64,000 nt of DNA, taken from Arbacia lixula. Its lineage: Eukaryota > Echinodermata > Echinoidea > Arbacioida > Arbaciidae. The stretch lies in assembly GCA_963669155.1 (NCBI GenBank), contig OZ022581.1:7851167-7915166 (forward strand). The letters run 5' to 3'. Of the stretch, positions 32,334 through 43,760 are shown piece by piece (positions within the stretch are counted from its first letter, which is position 1; every line of letters begins with the position of its first letter). The position numbers were made by a program, and so were the translations under genes. The notes under the pieces were generated by a model. That model did not search any database. It was given only the letters and a program-made list of their open reading frames with translations, and was not told the DNA's origin.

Positions 32334-35300
32334 GGGGGGGGGGGGGGAGACTGACACAAATATTGTTCTCTGTGATGGATTTTTTTTCTTTTAGTTTTCA
32401 GGGGAGGGGCAAAATTATTTTTCAAAAGGTGCGAGTGAGCAAAGCGAGCGCGCAAAAAAGACCCTTTTCTTTCTTCCTTATTTCCTTTTCTCCTTCTTTC
32501 TTGGGTGTGAAACTTTTTTTTGGTCGGGGATCCATGGCCCCCAAGCCCCATGTCCCTATGCAAGTGGGAAGGTGGGGGGGGGGGGGGGGGCAGAGCAGTT
32601 CTTAGACTGAAGTCTTAAGAATGTTAGCTTTATTTCTACAAGGCTAGGTACTTTGTAAGGACTCGATGCAAGCGAAGCGCGAGGTGATTTTTTTTTTTAT
32701 AAATATTACCTAAAAATTAACCATTTGAGAAATATTATCGGCTTCCATGGTTATTTTCCTTTTAATTTTCATTTCTCTACTTGAAATAAATCATGAACCT
32801 GAAAAAAGAAAACTAAGAGTGAAGTGACATTCAAAAGGATGGTAAAATAATATACGGGGGACATCCCATGCGCTTGGTTGCGGGAGGGGTATTTTAAAAA
32901 ATGTAATGTATAAAAACAAACATGAACCTGTTATTCTATTTCATCCTGAAATTTTCTCTTGCTCCATCCATCTGTTTGTAACCATTTCCACAAGGGATGG
33001 TTGCATTCTATTGCAATAAACACATGAGACCCGACAGCCCAAAATGGGTGCCAGGTTCGCGCATGCTCGAACCGAGAAAATTGACATTTAACTCATCAAA
33101 CGAAAAAAAATCAACTTTTTGAATTTTTGTCTTCTAAGATTCTCCATAGTTTAATCTATCATATGCCAAAATTTCAGACCAAAAGAATAAATCTAAATAT
33201 GAAATTTTATCGTTTTTCTGAAGTCATGTTTATGCCAGTTGTGCGTTTTGCGTTCGCCTCCCGAGCGAGCGATGCGAAGACCTGCCTGGATAGTGGTCTG
33301 AGCTCCGCCCCCTTCGTTACCGCTCGTCGTTCATTGGCTTGTTTTTCGCGGCATGTACGAGTGATTGTGTGAGGCACCGATTTCTAAGGGGATCGGCGTG
33401 GTGGTGCGGCGTAGAATGTGCGTTGTATGCATTGCTGTGTGGGTTGTGGTCGGTTAATCAATGAACGAGTGACCCGGATCCATTTGAAACTGGAGCTCTT
33501 TCTACTACGTACATCAGAGCTCAACAGAGATCTATTTTTCGCTACTTCAGTTAAAAACTTTGACAGCAAAATATTGCTTATTCGAACACTTAATTGGTTA
33601 CGTTTAATAAAAATCGTGATCATTATTATTGCCATAGGGTGAGGCAAGTGATCGGTACCATAAGCAAATCACCTCCAACGTCTCTCATGGGTTTTCAAAT
33701 CCGCCCACAATCATCGCCATGTTCATAACTATGATAATAATCACCATTACCGTGATCATCGTAATAATCTATCGTCATGGTCGTAACTGTAGTGATGAGC
33801 ATCATAATCCTCCTCATCATCACCATCATCATCATGACCATCCGTTCAATGCCGCTGAATATGTACCTGCATACAGCGCCCCCGCCTCACATTGCATTGC
33901 TCAAGCCGCCTTCAAATCCGCCCATTGTTATTTTTAATTGCCTGCTAATCGACGGTGCGTGATTTAGCGTTCGTTCTTTCCTTTTTAAGAAATCCACACC
34001 GGAATGGAGATGATCTTGCATCCTGCTCGTTTGTTAGCTCTTTGAAAAGACTTGTAATTCTCAAAAGTTTGTACCGCGATGTGAAAGTTTTTTTTATTTA
34101 ATTCAGAGTACATGTATGTAACTCCAAATAGGTGTCGGATTTTTCCAGATGACCGAAAGAATAGCCTTCGCTCACTGATCATCTATCCAAGCCTCTCGCG
34201 GTGCCTATTGTAACAATGATGATCATCATCATCGCCGGTGACCATCGTAATGATCATTATGAACATCACTGTGACCACCGTCATGATCGCCATGATCATA
34301 AGTACGATGACAATCACCACCGTCATCATGCACCTTTATCATTGTGACAATCACTCGCAATAAACAGAAATCCTGACAACGTGCTAACGCGACGTTATCC
34401 TGTGTACACTTCCGGGTTGATATTTCCATAACGTCTCATTCTCTACGATATTTAACTGAAATTGGCGTTGCACTAGCAAAAATAAACATTTAATCGTAAT
34501 AAAAAGCAGACAGAATCTAATTTAATGATATTTCCCGTCAATGTAATGGTTATACTAACTAGAAACACATTCGTTATTGTAACATTAATCTCAATAGATC
34601 TCGAAGCAAACGTATGTTAATTTAGATATCATTCATTTGCCTGATTGCAATCTTTCTTTCTCTTTGCTTTCTACATTCTATTATATAAAAAATGATCGTT
34701 CCAGAAGGTTTCTTTCACCACACAAAAGTTGTGTATTGTCTTACTTTCAGTAACATCGGCTTGAGATTTCTTAATCATTACAGTGAATGAATATCGATTG
34801 ACAATGCATAACTTTGATAAGTTGTCATATATTTGAAGTTAATATTGTATACTTTAAAAGAAACAACAACTTAACATTAACAATGATTTTGAAATGATTC
34901 AACACAATGCACTTGATGCTTCTAGCAATTCTACTGCAACTAATACACTACGACATAACAACAACAACAACATCTACTAAAATCAACCAGACCTGTGACA
35001 ATAAATTATGGGCACTTCAATGGAAATGTTCTGATTATAATAAGAAATCATATGTAAATATATCTATAGAGAGAGAAAGGTCGACCATTTTCGTTTAGTA
35101 TTTAAAGTACATGCTTAATCGTCGTTCACCCAATGCGTTACTAATGGTTTCACAATCGTATCATTATACATGAACACGACTGGTATCGGAATAACTCCTC
35201 GTGCTTCGATGAGTGTTCATGCTAGGCAAATCCCGCAATGTTGTCAATAACATTTATATTGTGTCATAGCTGTATGGGCAATTTTTAACTTTTTCTTGTT

Positions 35301-35596
35301 GATATCACTAGTATCAATAATGTGCAGAAAAGATTTGCTAAATATACGGTTAAACCGAAAGGTAAAGGCATGAATATCAAATTGTTTAATCTTATTTTTT
35401 CATGAATGAAAATAAGACTTTCGTGAATTCAAATAAGACTTTTTTATTATCTATCCCTCCATTCTTGTTTGTACCGGCCACACACGGTACACTTGAAGGT
35501 TGCCGTTGTCTGTGCATTCCGTGTCGTATTCTCAGTTATGCGCCCTAAACTTAGTTGGCCCCTTACGGAATTGCCGTATTTTATTCCTAACTTTAT
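32334..35596. other. Intergenic: low-complexity DNA, no gene
   Basis: Contains G/C tracts (32334-32347, 32573-32590), ATC/ATG-rich microsatellite stretches (about 33720-33850 and 34205-34345) and AT-rich DNA. At 33300-33345 a GCTCCGCCCCC box and an ATTGGCT (inverted CCAAT) box sit close together in a CpG-richer patch, promoter-like, but no transcript follows. A 63-codon frame at 34907 with a hydrophobic N terminus is not supported by any family resemblance. Confidence 0.35.
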
Positions 35597-35645
35597 TGTC
35601 TCGCCCACCGGAGGTGAAGGCGAGACTAAGGGATCCAAATGGCGT

Positions 35646-35711
35646 CCGTCCGTCGTCCGTCCGTCGTCCGTCCGTCCGTCGTCCGTCGTCCGTCCGTCGT
35701 CCGTCGTCCGT
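35646..35711. repeat. (GTCC)n/(GTC) microsatellite
   Basis: GTCC and CGTC units in tandem near the 5' end of the pearl-like element; gives artefactual Pro/Ser/Val frames. Confidence 0.88.
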
Positions 35712-35722
35712 CACAAATGTTA

Positions 35723-36351
35723 GTTTACCTGCAAGACTCTCTTTTGACAAATAACTTCACATAGGTTGCTTGGATTACAACCTAACTTGGGTCATAGATG
35801 CACTGGGGGTACCTTCATGTTATGGTACCGTTGGAGGTCACAGGATAAGGTCAAAGGTCATTTGAGGTCATACGTTAAAGTTTACCTGCAAGACTCTCTT
35901 TTGACAAATAACTTCACATGGGTTGCTTGGATTACAACCTAACTTGGGTCATAGATGCACTGGGAGTACCTTCATGTTATGGTACCGTTGGAGGTCACAG
36001 GATAAGGTCAAAGGTCATTTGAGGTCATACGTTAAAGTTTACCTGCAAGACTCTCTTTTGACAAATAACTTCACATAGGTTGCTTGGATTACAACCTAAC
36101 TTGGGTCATAGATGCACTGGGGTACCTTCATGTTATGGTGCTGTTGGAGGTCACAGGATAAGGTCAAAGGTCATTTGAGGTCATACGTTAAAGTTTACCT
36201 GCAAGACTCTCTTTTGACAAATAACTTCACATAGGTTGCTTGGATTACAACCTAACTTGGGTCATAGATGCACTGGGGGTACCTTCATGTTATGGTACCG
36301 TTGGAGGTCACAGGATAAGGTCAAAGGTCATTTGAGGTCATACGTTAAAGT
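35723..36351 (+). repeat. Four 157-bp tandem units with AGGTCA direct repeats
   Basis: Each unit contains AGGTCACAGGATAAGGTCA and AGGTCAAAGGTCATTTGAGG followed by TCA, so half-sites stand in direct-repeat spacings of 7, 1 and 4 (first unit: DR1 at 35848-35860, next half-site at 35865-35870). Units differ by a few bases only. Confidence 0.9.
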
Positions 36352-36805
36352 TATGCCTTATTACAATCATAATGTTCAGCATTGTTCATGTCTGTTGACA
36401 AACTTTCTTATATAAACGTATCAATTTTAGAAACTTTATTCCATGTTCAGTTTTCAACTGCAGCACTAATTTTAACCTTTTTACATTTCTATGCCCCCCA
36501 GAGACAAAGTTTACCTCGCCTCTATTGTGCAACTGATTATCATCCTGTTTTGTCTTTGTCTAATCTAATAGAACTTGGTGGAGGCTTTTTATTCCATCTC
36601 AAAGAAGGGGGAAGGTGGGGGAGGGGGAGTAGATAGAGGAAGTAGCATTGCGTGAAAAAGCCCTTCTCATTTATGGAATGTTACATTCTATGGCAGATAT
36701 TTCACAATCAGCCAGGGATACAATTCTTTTGCGTAGCAACGGAGATCGCGATATTTCTGGTTATTTTCGCAAGTGGGCGAGACACAATATTGCTAATGCC
36801 TTGTT

Positions 36806-37150
36806 ATTCATGATGAGTATAATAAACGGCAAATCCGGCTAGAAGCGCAGCACATTCATTGGTGATTATCTCCAAAGAGATGAGTAGGCCTATCGCCCTA
36901 TTTTCAACATGCGCAAAGAGTTAGCGCATACTCCGGAATACTCCCCAGTTGGACTTCGTGGTCATTGTCTATCGGGTAAGATGCAGGATGCGATAGCATT
37001 AATGATCTCTCTGATTTACAAAAGAGTCCCCTTCCTACTGAATAGAATGCACATTGTAAGTGTTACATCTAAGAGCCCCGAAGGTGACGTCATGCGCATG
37101 GTTGAGTAACTTTCTTTTTCTTTCATATTTCAGGCTCATGTAATCGGGCA
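36806..37150. other. Intergenic, no feature recognised
   Basis: Sequence between the pearl-like element and the degenerate satellite; no coding or repeat signal was supported. Confidence 0.35.
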
Positions 37151-37797
37151 ACTACAAGTAGCGTCTCAACGCACTATTTTTGCCATCCTTTTTTGTTAAA
37201 TTCAAGAGGGGGAGAGAAAAACTGCATAGTCTATGTTTTGGTACTCTGCACAATGAAAAGAGTGCAGTACATGCTGCTAATTTTGCATGACTAGTTTTGT
37301 GTGAAGGGCTGATATACGATGGATCGATTTTATTATTATTATATGTTAATTTTACGATACAACTGTAGTTTTCTTTCAAGGGCGAGTCTGGATATATTTA
37401 CAGCCACGACCATGCAATCAGCAGTAATTTGTTATAAAAAAAAACGGTGCGTGCTTTCTGATAGCCTAGTTGTGATGAAGTAGGCATAACCGTTTCTTAA
37501 AGGGAGGTTTGGGATTATTTATACACTACGATGTAGTCAGGATAGGTCAGCAGCTCAATTATACATAATGCATTACGGGCTTAAAGAATTAGGGTAAACC
37601 AAACGTTTAAAACGTCAAAACAGGATTTATTTGTGGGGTCTGGCCTTGCTTTACTATTAGCTACGATTGAATGCCTGTTCCATAAGGCGGACTTGGCTCT
37701 TTTAATAATTGCGATAACCCGACAGTACATCTATTTCATAGGCGGGTATGGTTTAATTAGGCCTGTCAATATTACGATAAACTAGTATTTTCTTTAA

Positions 37798-38573
37798 CCC
37801 TAATACTCCCGGGGGGGGGTCGAAGTTTTGTCGGTACTTCCTAACGCCTCAATATTTCGAAACGAAATTTCTTGACTTTTTTCTCTGATCCTTCCCGCAC
37901 ATTTTGATACCAAATTTATGGCGATCGGACCTATCGTGTGGGTGTCAGATTACGTTTACCGAACACATGTCACTGAAATTTCGCTATTTCTCTATGTGAC
38001 TGTGTATAACCCTATGGATAAAATCAGCTTTTCCAATTTATGTAAATACTTTTCTAATAAGTGTTATCATTGTTTCAAATAGTGTAAATAATTACCACAC
38101 ACGCACACACACACACAAACACACACCCACACACACACCCACACACCCACACCCACGCATACGCATCTGAATCACAACGAAAAATAAAGAAATACATAAG
38201 AAAATTGAAAAACAATAAAATACATAAGAAATAATTACCACAACCTATCTTTTTCTTTCAAGAATTGATGAGGGAGTTATGAAAGACATTTGTACCAAAA
38301 ATTGCTATTCCTGAGGCTTTATTTAGTGAGAAATACAAAAATCTATGATTTCTCTCATAAATTAGCATAAATTAATTATTTAAAAAAAAATAAAATGACT
38401 TTCGTAAATTTAGCTATACAACTTTGTACATTACATAATTCTTTACCCTTGTGCAAAATTTTGAGGCAATCGGGCGACCCATGGCCGAGATCTCAGGGGG
38501 GGGCCATAATGGCCCCCCCCCCCCCCCCCCCCCCGGTAATAACAAGCTTTGAAATACCCCGGGAGTATTAGGG
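37798..38573. mobile_element. piggyBac-like MITE inserted in the satellite
   Basis: Ends CCCTAATACTCCCGGGG and its exact inverse, flanked by TTAA on both sides (37794-37797, 38574-38577). TTAA plus CCCT termini is the piggyBac pattern. The site is the TTAA in the satellite phrase TTTCTTTAAAGGGCG, whose two halves lie on either side. The interior contains a (CA)n tract and a C/G-rich palindrome, no transposase. Confidence 0.82.
38098..38160. repeat. (CA)n microsatellite
   Basis: CA dinucleotides with CACCCA variants inside the piggyBac-like element. Confidence 0.85.
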
Positions 38574-40720
38574 TTAAAGGGCGATGGACTGCATACACGT
38601 TTCAAATGCCACTCCATTTTTGCCAATATTTTTGCCATCCTTTTTGTTAAATTCAAGTGGGGGAGAGAAAATAGATGGTATAATCTTTGTTTTGGTACTC
38701 GCCACAATGCAATGTGGGTAGGACGTATGCATTACATGTACCATTTGTAGGGCGGAGATACGATGGATCGGCTTTGCCAATTGTGACGATAAACTGGTAG
38801 TTGCTTTCAAGGGAGGGTCTGTGATCTAGTTACAATACATGGGCAGTTTAATGTGGGCTTCGCTAATAGTTACGATAGTAGTTTATTTAAAGGACGAGCC
38901 TGGCTTTATAAGCTAGGATTGGTTATCGGTTTCAAAAGACGAACCTGGCTTAAAAGTTAGATAAGCTGGTTGTTTCTTTCACGGACGGGTCAGGAATTAT
39001 CAGTAGTTGCGATATTTTTTTGTTTAACCCCGTTAGTACCAAGCAGTGGTAATCCCATGTCAATTACAATACAGTGTATCGCCTATGGGACTAAAAGGGT
39101 AGTAGGTCGGGTCGAGCCTTAATAAAATGATTAAGATAAATTTAAATGTCAGGCCTTGTTTTATTATGTAGCTATTGGATTGATTGCCGTCTTTAAAAGA
39201 TGGGCCTGGCCTTATCGATAATTACGATGGACTCGTAGTTTATTTCAAGGCCGGTCGCGAATTAGTAATAGTTACAATAAAACAATCAGTTTATTAACAA
39301 TGACGCGGTTCTGTAGTTCCGAAAATGGGTAGATTATCCAACGGGTGGGCCTGCGTTTTGAAGATCTACGATTGCTTACGGTCTCAAAACACGAGCCTGG
39401 CTTTATCAATAGTTATGGAAACTGGTATAGTTTCTTCAAAGAGAGTGTTTGGGGTTATTTCAAGGAATGACAGTTTCTTAAAGGACGGGCCGATTGGCTC
39501 TATTAATCATTACGATAAACCGGTAGTTTTATTTCAAGGGCTGGTCTGGCTTTATTTTACATTTGTGAACATGCCATCAGCAGTAATTAATTATCAAAGA
39601 TGGTGAGTGCTTTCTAATAGCCAAGTTGCGATGAAGTAGGCATGACCGTCTCTTAAATGGTTGCTCGGAATGATACACCACAATGTAGTTAGGGTAGATC
39701 GTCAATTTAGTGCGGGCTTTAAGAATTACGGTAAACCAAAAGTTAATCGGGAGTTACAGTAAAATGAAATGTAGTTTCTTCAAAAGGTTTGGCACTGCCT
39801 TACCATTAGCTCTGGGCCTGGTTTAATTAGGCCTGTGAATACGATAAACTGGTAGTTTCTTTAAAGGGCGGGCCTAAAAGTTAAAATAAAACAGGAATGT
39901 ATTGAAAAGGTTTGGTCTTGCTTTTTACGATTGCGTGCTAGTTCCATAATCATTTCGATAAATTGGTATTTTCTTAAAAGGGCGAGCCTTTATAAATACC
40001 TCCTATTGACCGTCGGTTTAATGACAGGCCGGGTTTTAATGATACATATTATGGGAAAACGGTACATTTTATTTCAAGGACGGGTTGGGAAATAAGTACA
40101 AAAAAAAATTAATCACCAGTTTGTTTAAAATGGCGCGGGTTTTATCAATAAAAACGGCAGTTTCTATTGCTTAAAGATTTCGCGTTTTTTTTCCTCAAAA
40201 GTAACGAAAACCGGTAACTTATTCAAAGGTTAGGTCTGCCTAAAAAAAGCTCCGATTGATTGCCGGTTTCGAAAGACGAGCCCGGCATTATCAATAATTA
40301 CGATATACTTGTAGTCCCCGTGAAGAGCGTGTTGGGTGTTTATTAGTTATAGCCGTTTCTCAATCAAAAGGACGGGTATTTGACTATTAACCATCACGAT
40401 AAACCGGGAGTTCATATCAAGGGCGGGTCGGAAATAATCAATAGTCATGAAAAATCGGTAGTTTAGTAGTGATACGGCTTACGGTAAAATGCCGGTTTGG
40501 AAGTTACGACGAATGAATAGTTTCTTAAAATGATATGGGCGGTCTCTATCAATAGTTACGATTAACCGGGAGTTCTTGTCAAGGCCGGGCGGGTCGGAAA
40601 TTATTAATAGTCATGATAAATCGCAGTTTATTAAGCGGGCTTAGCCAATAGTTACAGAAAACTGCCGGTTTCTTTACATGAACTTACGATGAGTTAACAG
40701 TTTCAACCGATTATATGGCG

Positions 40721-41440
40721 TTTTAACCTGCATCCACACATGAATATCTCACCTCTATCTGCCTGACTTTCTTTGCACAATTATCGTGCGTGAAATGAGG
40801 TCAAAATTATTTTTTTCATGACTTTCTTTAGCCTGTAGCGTGCATTTGCCGATCGGCATAGAATTTTGAGATGGCGATACCTTCGAAAACGTTTGAACGA
40901 ATTGTTAGCTTGTCGAGCAAATGGACTTTAGTATCTTGCCGTCCATTTGGTATTTATGAATTTAGACAATTTTCTTTGGTGAATTGAGAGTAAATCTTTG
41001 ATTTAATATCACCATCATATATCATCTTTAAAATATGCGCAAGTTATAGTCACCCCATCCTATATCTCTGATAGGGACATAAACGTAGCAAATAAATAAA
41101 GCCTGCATGCAAATAGTAAAAAATTGCGAGGAAACCAAATTACATGTAGAAATACTTTTATCATATGAGACAGAATGAATTAATCCCCGTCCATTTGAGG
41201 AAAGATTATTTTTTGGTCGTAGAGGGAGCTATTTAGAATTGATCATTCGCTCTGAGAATACAAAATAGGAGTGCCCGGAAAGACGGACAAAAGAACGCTG
41301 GTATGAATAAGCCTTTGAACTCCACCGTTCCTTTCAACACAAAAGAACGCTGATCAGGAAAGCCGCATTGAAAAGACGCATGGGGTTTTGACAGCAAAAG
41401 ACGCGGCAGGGACTTTTGACAAGCTGCCTAATTCCAAAAT
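40721..41440. other. Intergenic, no feature recognised
   Basis: Unique-looking AT-rich DNA with a short repeated phrase AAAAGAACGCTG (41289 and 41341). No coding support. Confidence 0.35.
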
Positions 41441-42058
41441 GCACTGACTAAAAATAGGATAAAAGATAAAATTGCTCCCAAGCAATTTTATCTCTAGACG
41501 CATGCGCCTAGGCCCATAGCATTACGTGCAAAAATAATTTGCGCATTCAACTTTTTGCACATGGGCACATCCAATGCAATAATGCGCGCTGATCTATGCG
41601 CAATGTCCCTTTCAGTTTCCTGACATCACACCATCAGCTTGTTGGTGTTGATGTATGCAAAAGTCATGAAAGGACATTTATTACTGGCTGCCTCTGTGAT
41701 AGGAGCGCAGGGCAAGCGCTCATTAATATTGGTTGAAATCTTCCTCAGATAATTTTCAGAATACCAAAGAAAAAATATTTTTAGGACATAATATTTTAGG
41801 GGAGATAAAATTTTTATCTCTGTGGATTTTCAGAATACCCCCCCCCCCTGTGCTCCTATCCCAGAGGCAGCCAGTAATAAACATTACTCATCAATGTCTA
41901 TCAGCGCGCCTTATTGCATTTGAAGCGCTCATGTGCAAAAAGTTGAATGCGCAAATTATTTTTGCATGTAATGCTATGGGCCGACGCGTGTGCGTCTGGA
42001 GATAAAATTGCTTGGGAACAGTTTCATCTTTTATCCTAACTTTTTTTTTCCTTAGTGC
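41441..42058. repeat. Large foldback element with ~250-bp arms
   Basis: Starts GCACTGACT and ends with the inverse GCACTAAGG. The arms share AGGATAAAAGAT, CAAGCAATTTTATCTC, GGCCCATAGCATTA, AAAATAATTTGCGCATTCAA, GATCAGCGCG-like and TTATTACTGGCTGCCTCTG blocks in inverse order around a centre near 41760-41830. No coding frame follows the family; superfamily unassigned. Confidence 0.75.
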
Positions 42059-42251
42059 GTTTGAGCTCAATAAAAATTGTATCTCTGAGGCTCATTTACA
42101 TAAAAATGTTAACTCTTTCTCATTTGAATAAAAATGTTATCTTTTTTCCTAAGTTGCCTTTTCGTAATACCAAAAGATAAAATATTTCCTAAGTCCCTAA
42201 GATACAATAAAATTTTTACTTCAGAAGTTCGTTTTTGGAATACCCCAAAAT

Positions 42252-42290
<39 letters not shown>

Positions 42291-43021
42291 GGATCTAACC
42301 AGTTAGATGTATGAACTGTCATAAGTTAAAAAGCTGTGTCAAGATAACTTTGTTTTAAACTGAAGTTAAGTCTCCAATCTTAAGAAAATCAAAATCATCC
42401 ATGGCATTGACAAAAAAATCACCCATGGGCATGGCATTGACAGAGTCGGTGAGGATCTGTTCTTCTCGGCTGCCAGTAACCATCGGAACTACAAGGGGTC
42501 ACACTTTTAAGCTATTTCTAAGGAGGAGCAAATTGAATGTGTGATCAATACCATATTTTTCAGTGTAAAAGACCCATGTTTTTTTCCTTGACCTGGAAAC
42601 CAGACTGCTCACGAAGGTTTTTTTTTTCCAGTATATCCGATAATTAAGGTAATAAAGAAACCATTATAGGCTATAAAACAAGACAATGTCAATATTTTAG
42701 CTACACAAATTCAGTTTTTTTCATTAGCTTTGGACAAGTTTGATGGATTGGAACAAATTTTATCTAGATGTATGTGAAAATATTTCATGCTATAAATTTA
42801 TAGCATTTAGACTAGACTGTGTAATACGACGTGATGACATGCTTATATCTTATATTTTACATCTCATCTAAACAGGAAAATGACATAAGCTGCTGCAATG
42901 AAATAGTGAGTGAGGATACAACATGATGTGGTGCAACCCCATACTTTGATGGCCTTAAAACTTGCCTCGCAGCAAAAATTCACTTTCAACTATGGAGCTG
43001 TTGCTTACCCAAACCTAGATA
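42059..43021. other. Upstream region of ANKS6
   Basis: Holds a 33-base C tract (42253-42285). Further down is the ANKS6 leader, where CGCAG at 42968-42972 could be the acceptor of a 5' untranslated exon. ATG at 42992 starts an eight-codon upstream frame ending TAG at 43016-43018, directly before the gene's start. No TATA box was identified. Confidence 0.4.
42253..42285. repeat. Poly-C tract, 33 bases
   Basis: An uninterrupted C run, the longest homopolymer in the window, potentially quadruplex-forming on the other strand; length is unreliable in assemblies. Confidence 0.9.
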
Positions 43022-43760
43022 ATGGATGGAGACTACGATGACCTGCCAAGGCAGCTCCGTGCTGCTTGCGAATGTGGTGACCTCGAGGCTGTACAACAGC
43101 TCCTGGATGATGAGGACTCCACGATCAGCGTCGACTGTGACCTTGGGGAGGGTGTCACCCCTCTCCAGGTCGCTGCGGCTCATGGGCATGAGGGCCTGGC
43201 ACGCCTCTTGTTAATGCGTGGGGCAAGGCTGGATGCACAGAATGGATACGGTTGGACAGCACTCATGCAAGCCAGTTTCCATGGCAACACTGCAATTGCT
43301 GTACTCCTCCTTCAGAACAAGGCAGACCCAATGCTCCGGAATAAGATGGGGGCAACTGCGCTCACGCTCGCCGCGTATGATGGACACACTGAGCTTCTGA
43401 ATGTGTTCCTTGATATATCTGGCTTGGACGAGAATGACCGGATGAGCGACGGTGTCTCAGCACAACAGACCATCACACCCATGGTGGCTGCGCTGGTGAA
43501 TGGACACACCAATATTCTGAGGCAGCTACTGGAACGAGGCAGTGATGAGTCCTTCACAGATTCTGGCACTGGTTGGACGTTGCTCATGATGGCTGCATTA
43601 GGAGGCCACAATGAGGCAGCCCAGTGTTTGATAGATTCAGGCTGCGATCCCAACGCTATCAACATCAACAACTCAACAGCGTTTGACATTGCTGCTGTCT
43701 CTAAGAAGAGGAAAGTGAAGGAGCTCCTGGAAAAGAAGACATCCAACAGACCAACAACAA
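43022..43760 (+). CDS. ANKS6: ANKS6 exon 1: first ankyrin block
   Basis: Encodes residues 1-246, about six to seven ankyrin repeats (for example [54 protein letters not shown]). The donor is ACAACAA|GTAAAA, leaving one base; the open frame runs only 20 bases beyond it. Confidence 0.93.

Larger units (their letters stand above)
35597..36805 (+). mobile_element. pearl/Helentron-like element with GTCC microsatellite and four 157-bp repeats
   Basis: It opens with a hairpin (TGTCTCGCC..GGCGAGAC), then a (GTCC)n microsatellite at 35646-35711, then four tandem units starting 35723, 35880, 36037 and 36193, each ~157 bp and nearly identical. A unique segment follows, then GTGGGCGAGACA, the inverse of the 5' end, in a subterminal position. 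The right end (..CTAATGCCTTGTT) is set by where the inverted copy at 63858 stops matching. A 5' end inverted against a subterminal 3' site plus a GTCC microsatellite and tandem core matches pearl/HINE-type elements. Each unit carries AGGTCA half-sites. Confidence 0.75.
37170..40720. repeat. Old degenerate satellite, ~45-55-bp units
   Basis: Variants of TTACGATAAACTGGTAGTTT, TTCTTTAAAGGGCGGGCC and GGCTTTATTAATAGTTACGA recur dozens of times in one orientation, with alternative units built on GATTGCCGGTTTCAAAAGAC. A larger duplication links 37170-37400 with 38620-38830. It is interrupted by the TTAA-flanked element at 37798. No coding frame exists across it. Confidence 0.7.

Noticed and set aside
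33300..33345. Promoter with GC box and CCAAT box
   Set aside because: Motifs are suggestive but no transcript, exon or conserved frame follows in either direction, so it is noted only in the region entry.
34907..35098. Short secreted-peptide-like frame
   Set aside because: Hydrophobic start and two Cys only, no family resemblance or splice context, and AT-rich DNA where such frames arise by chance.
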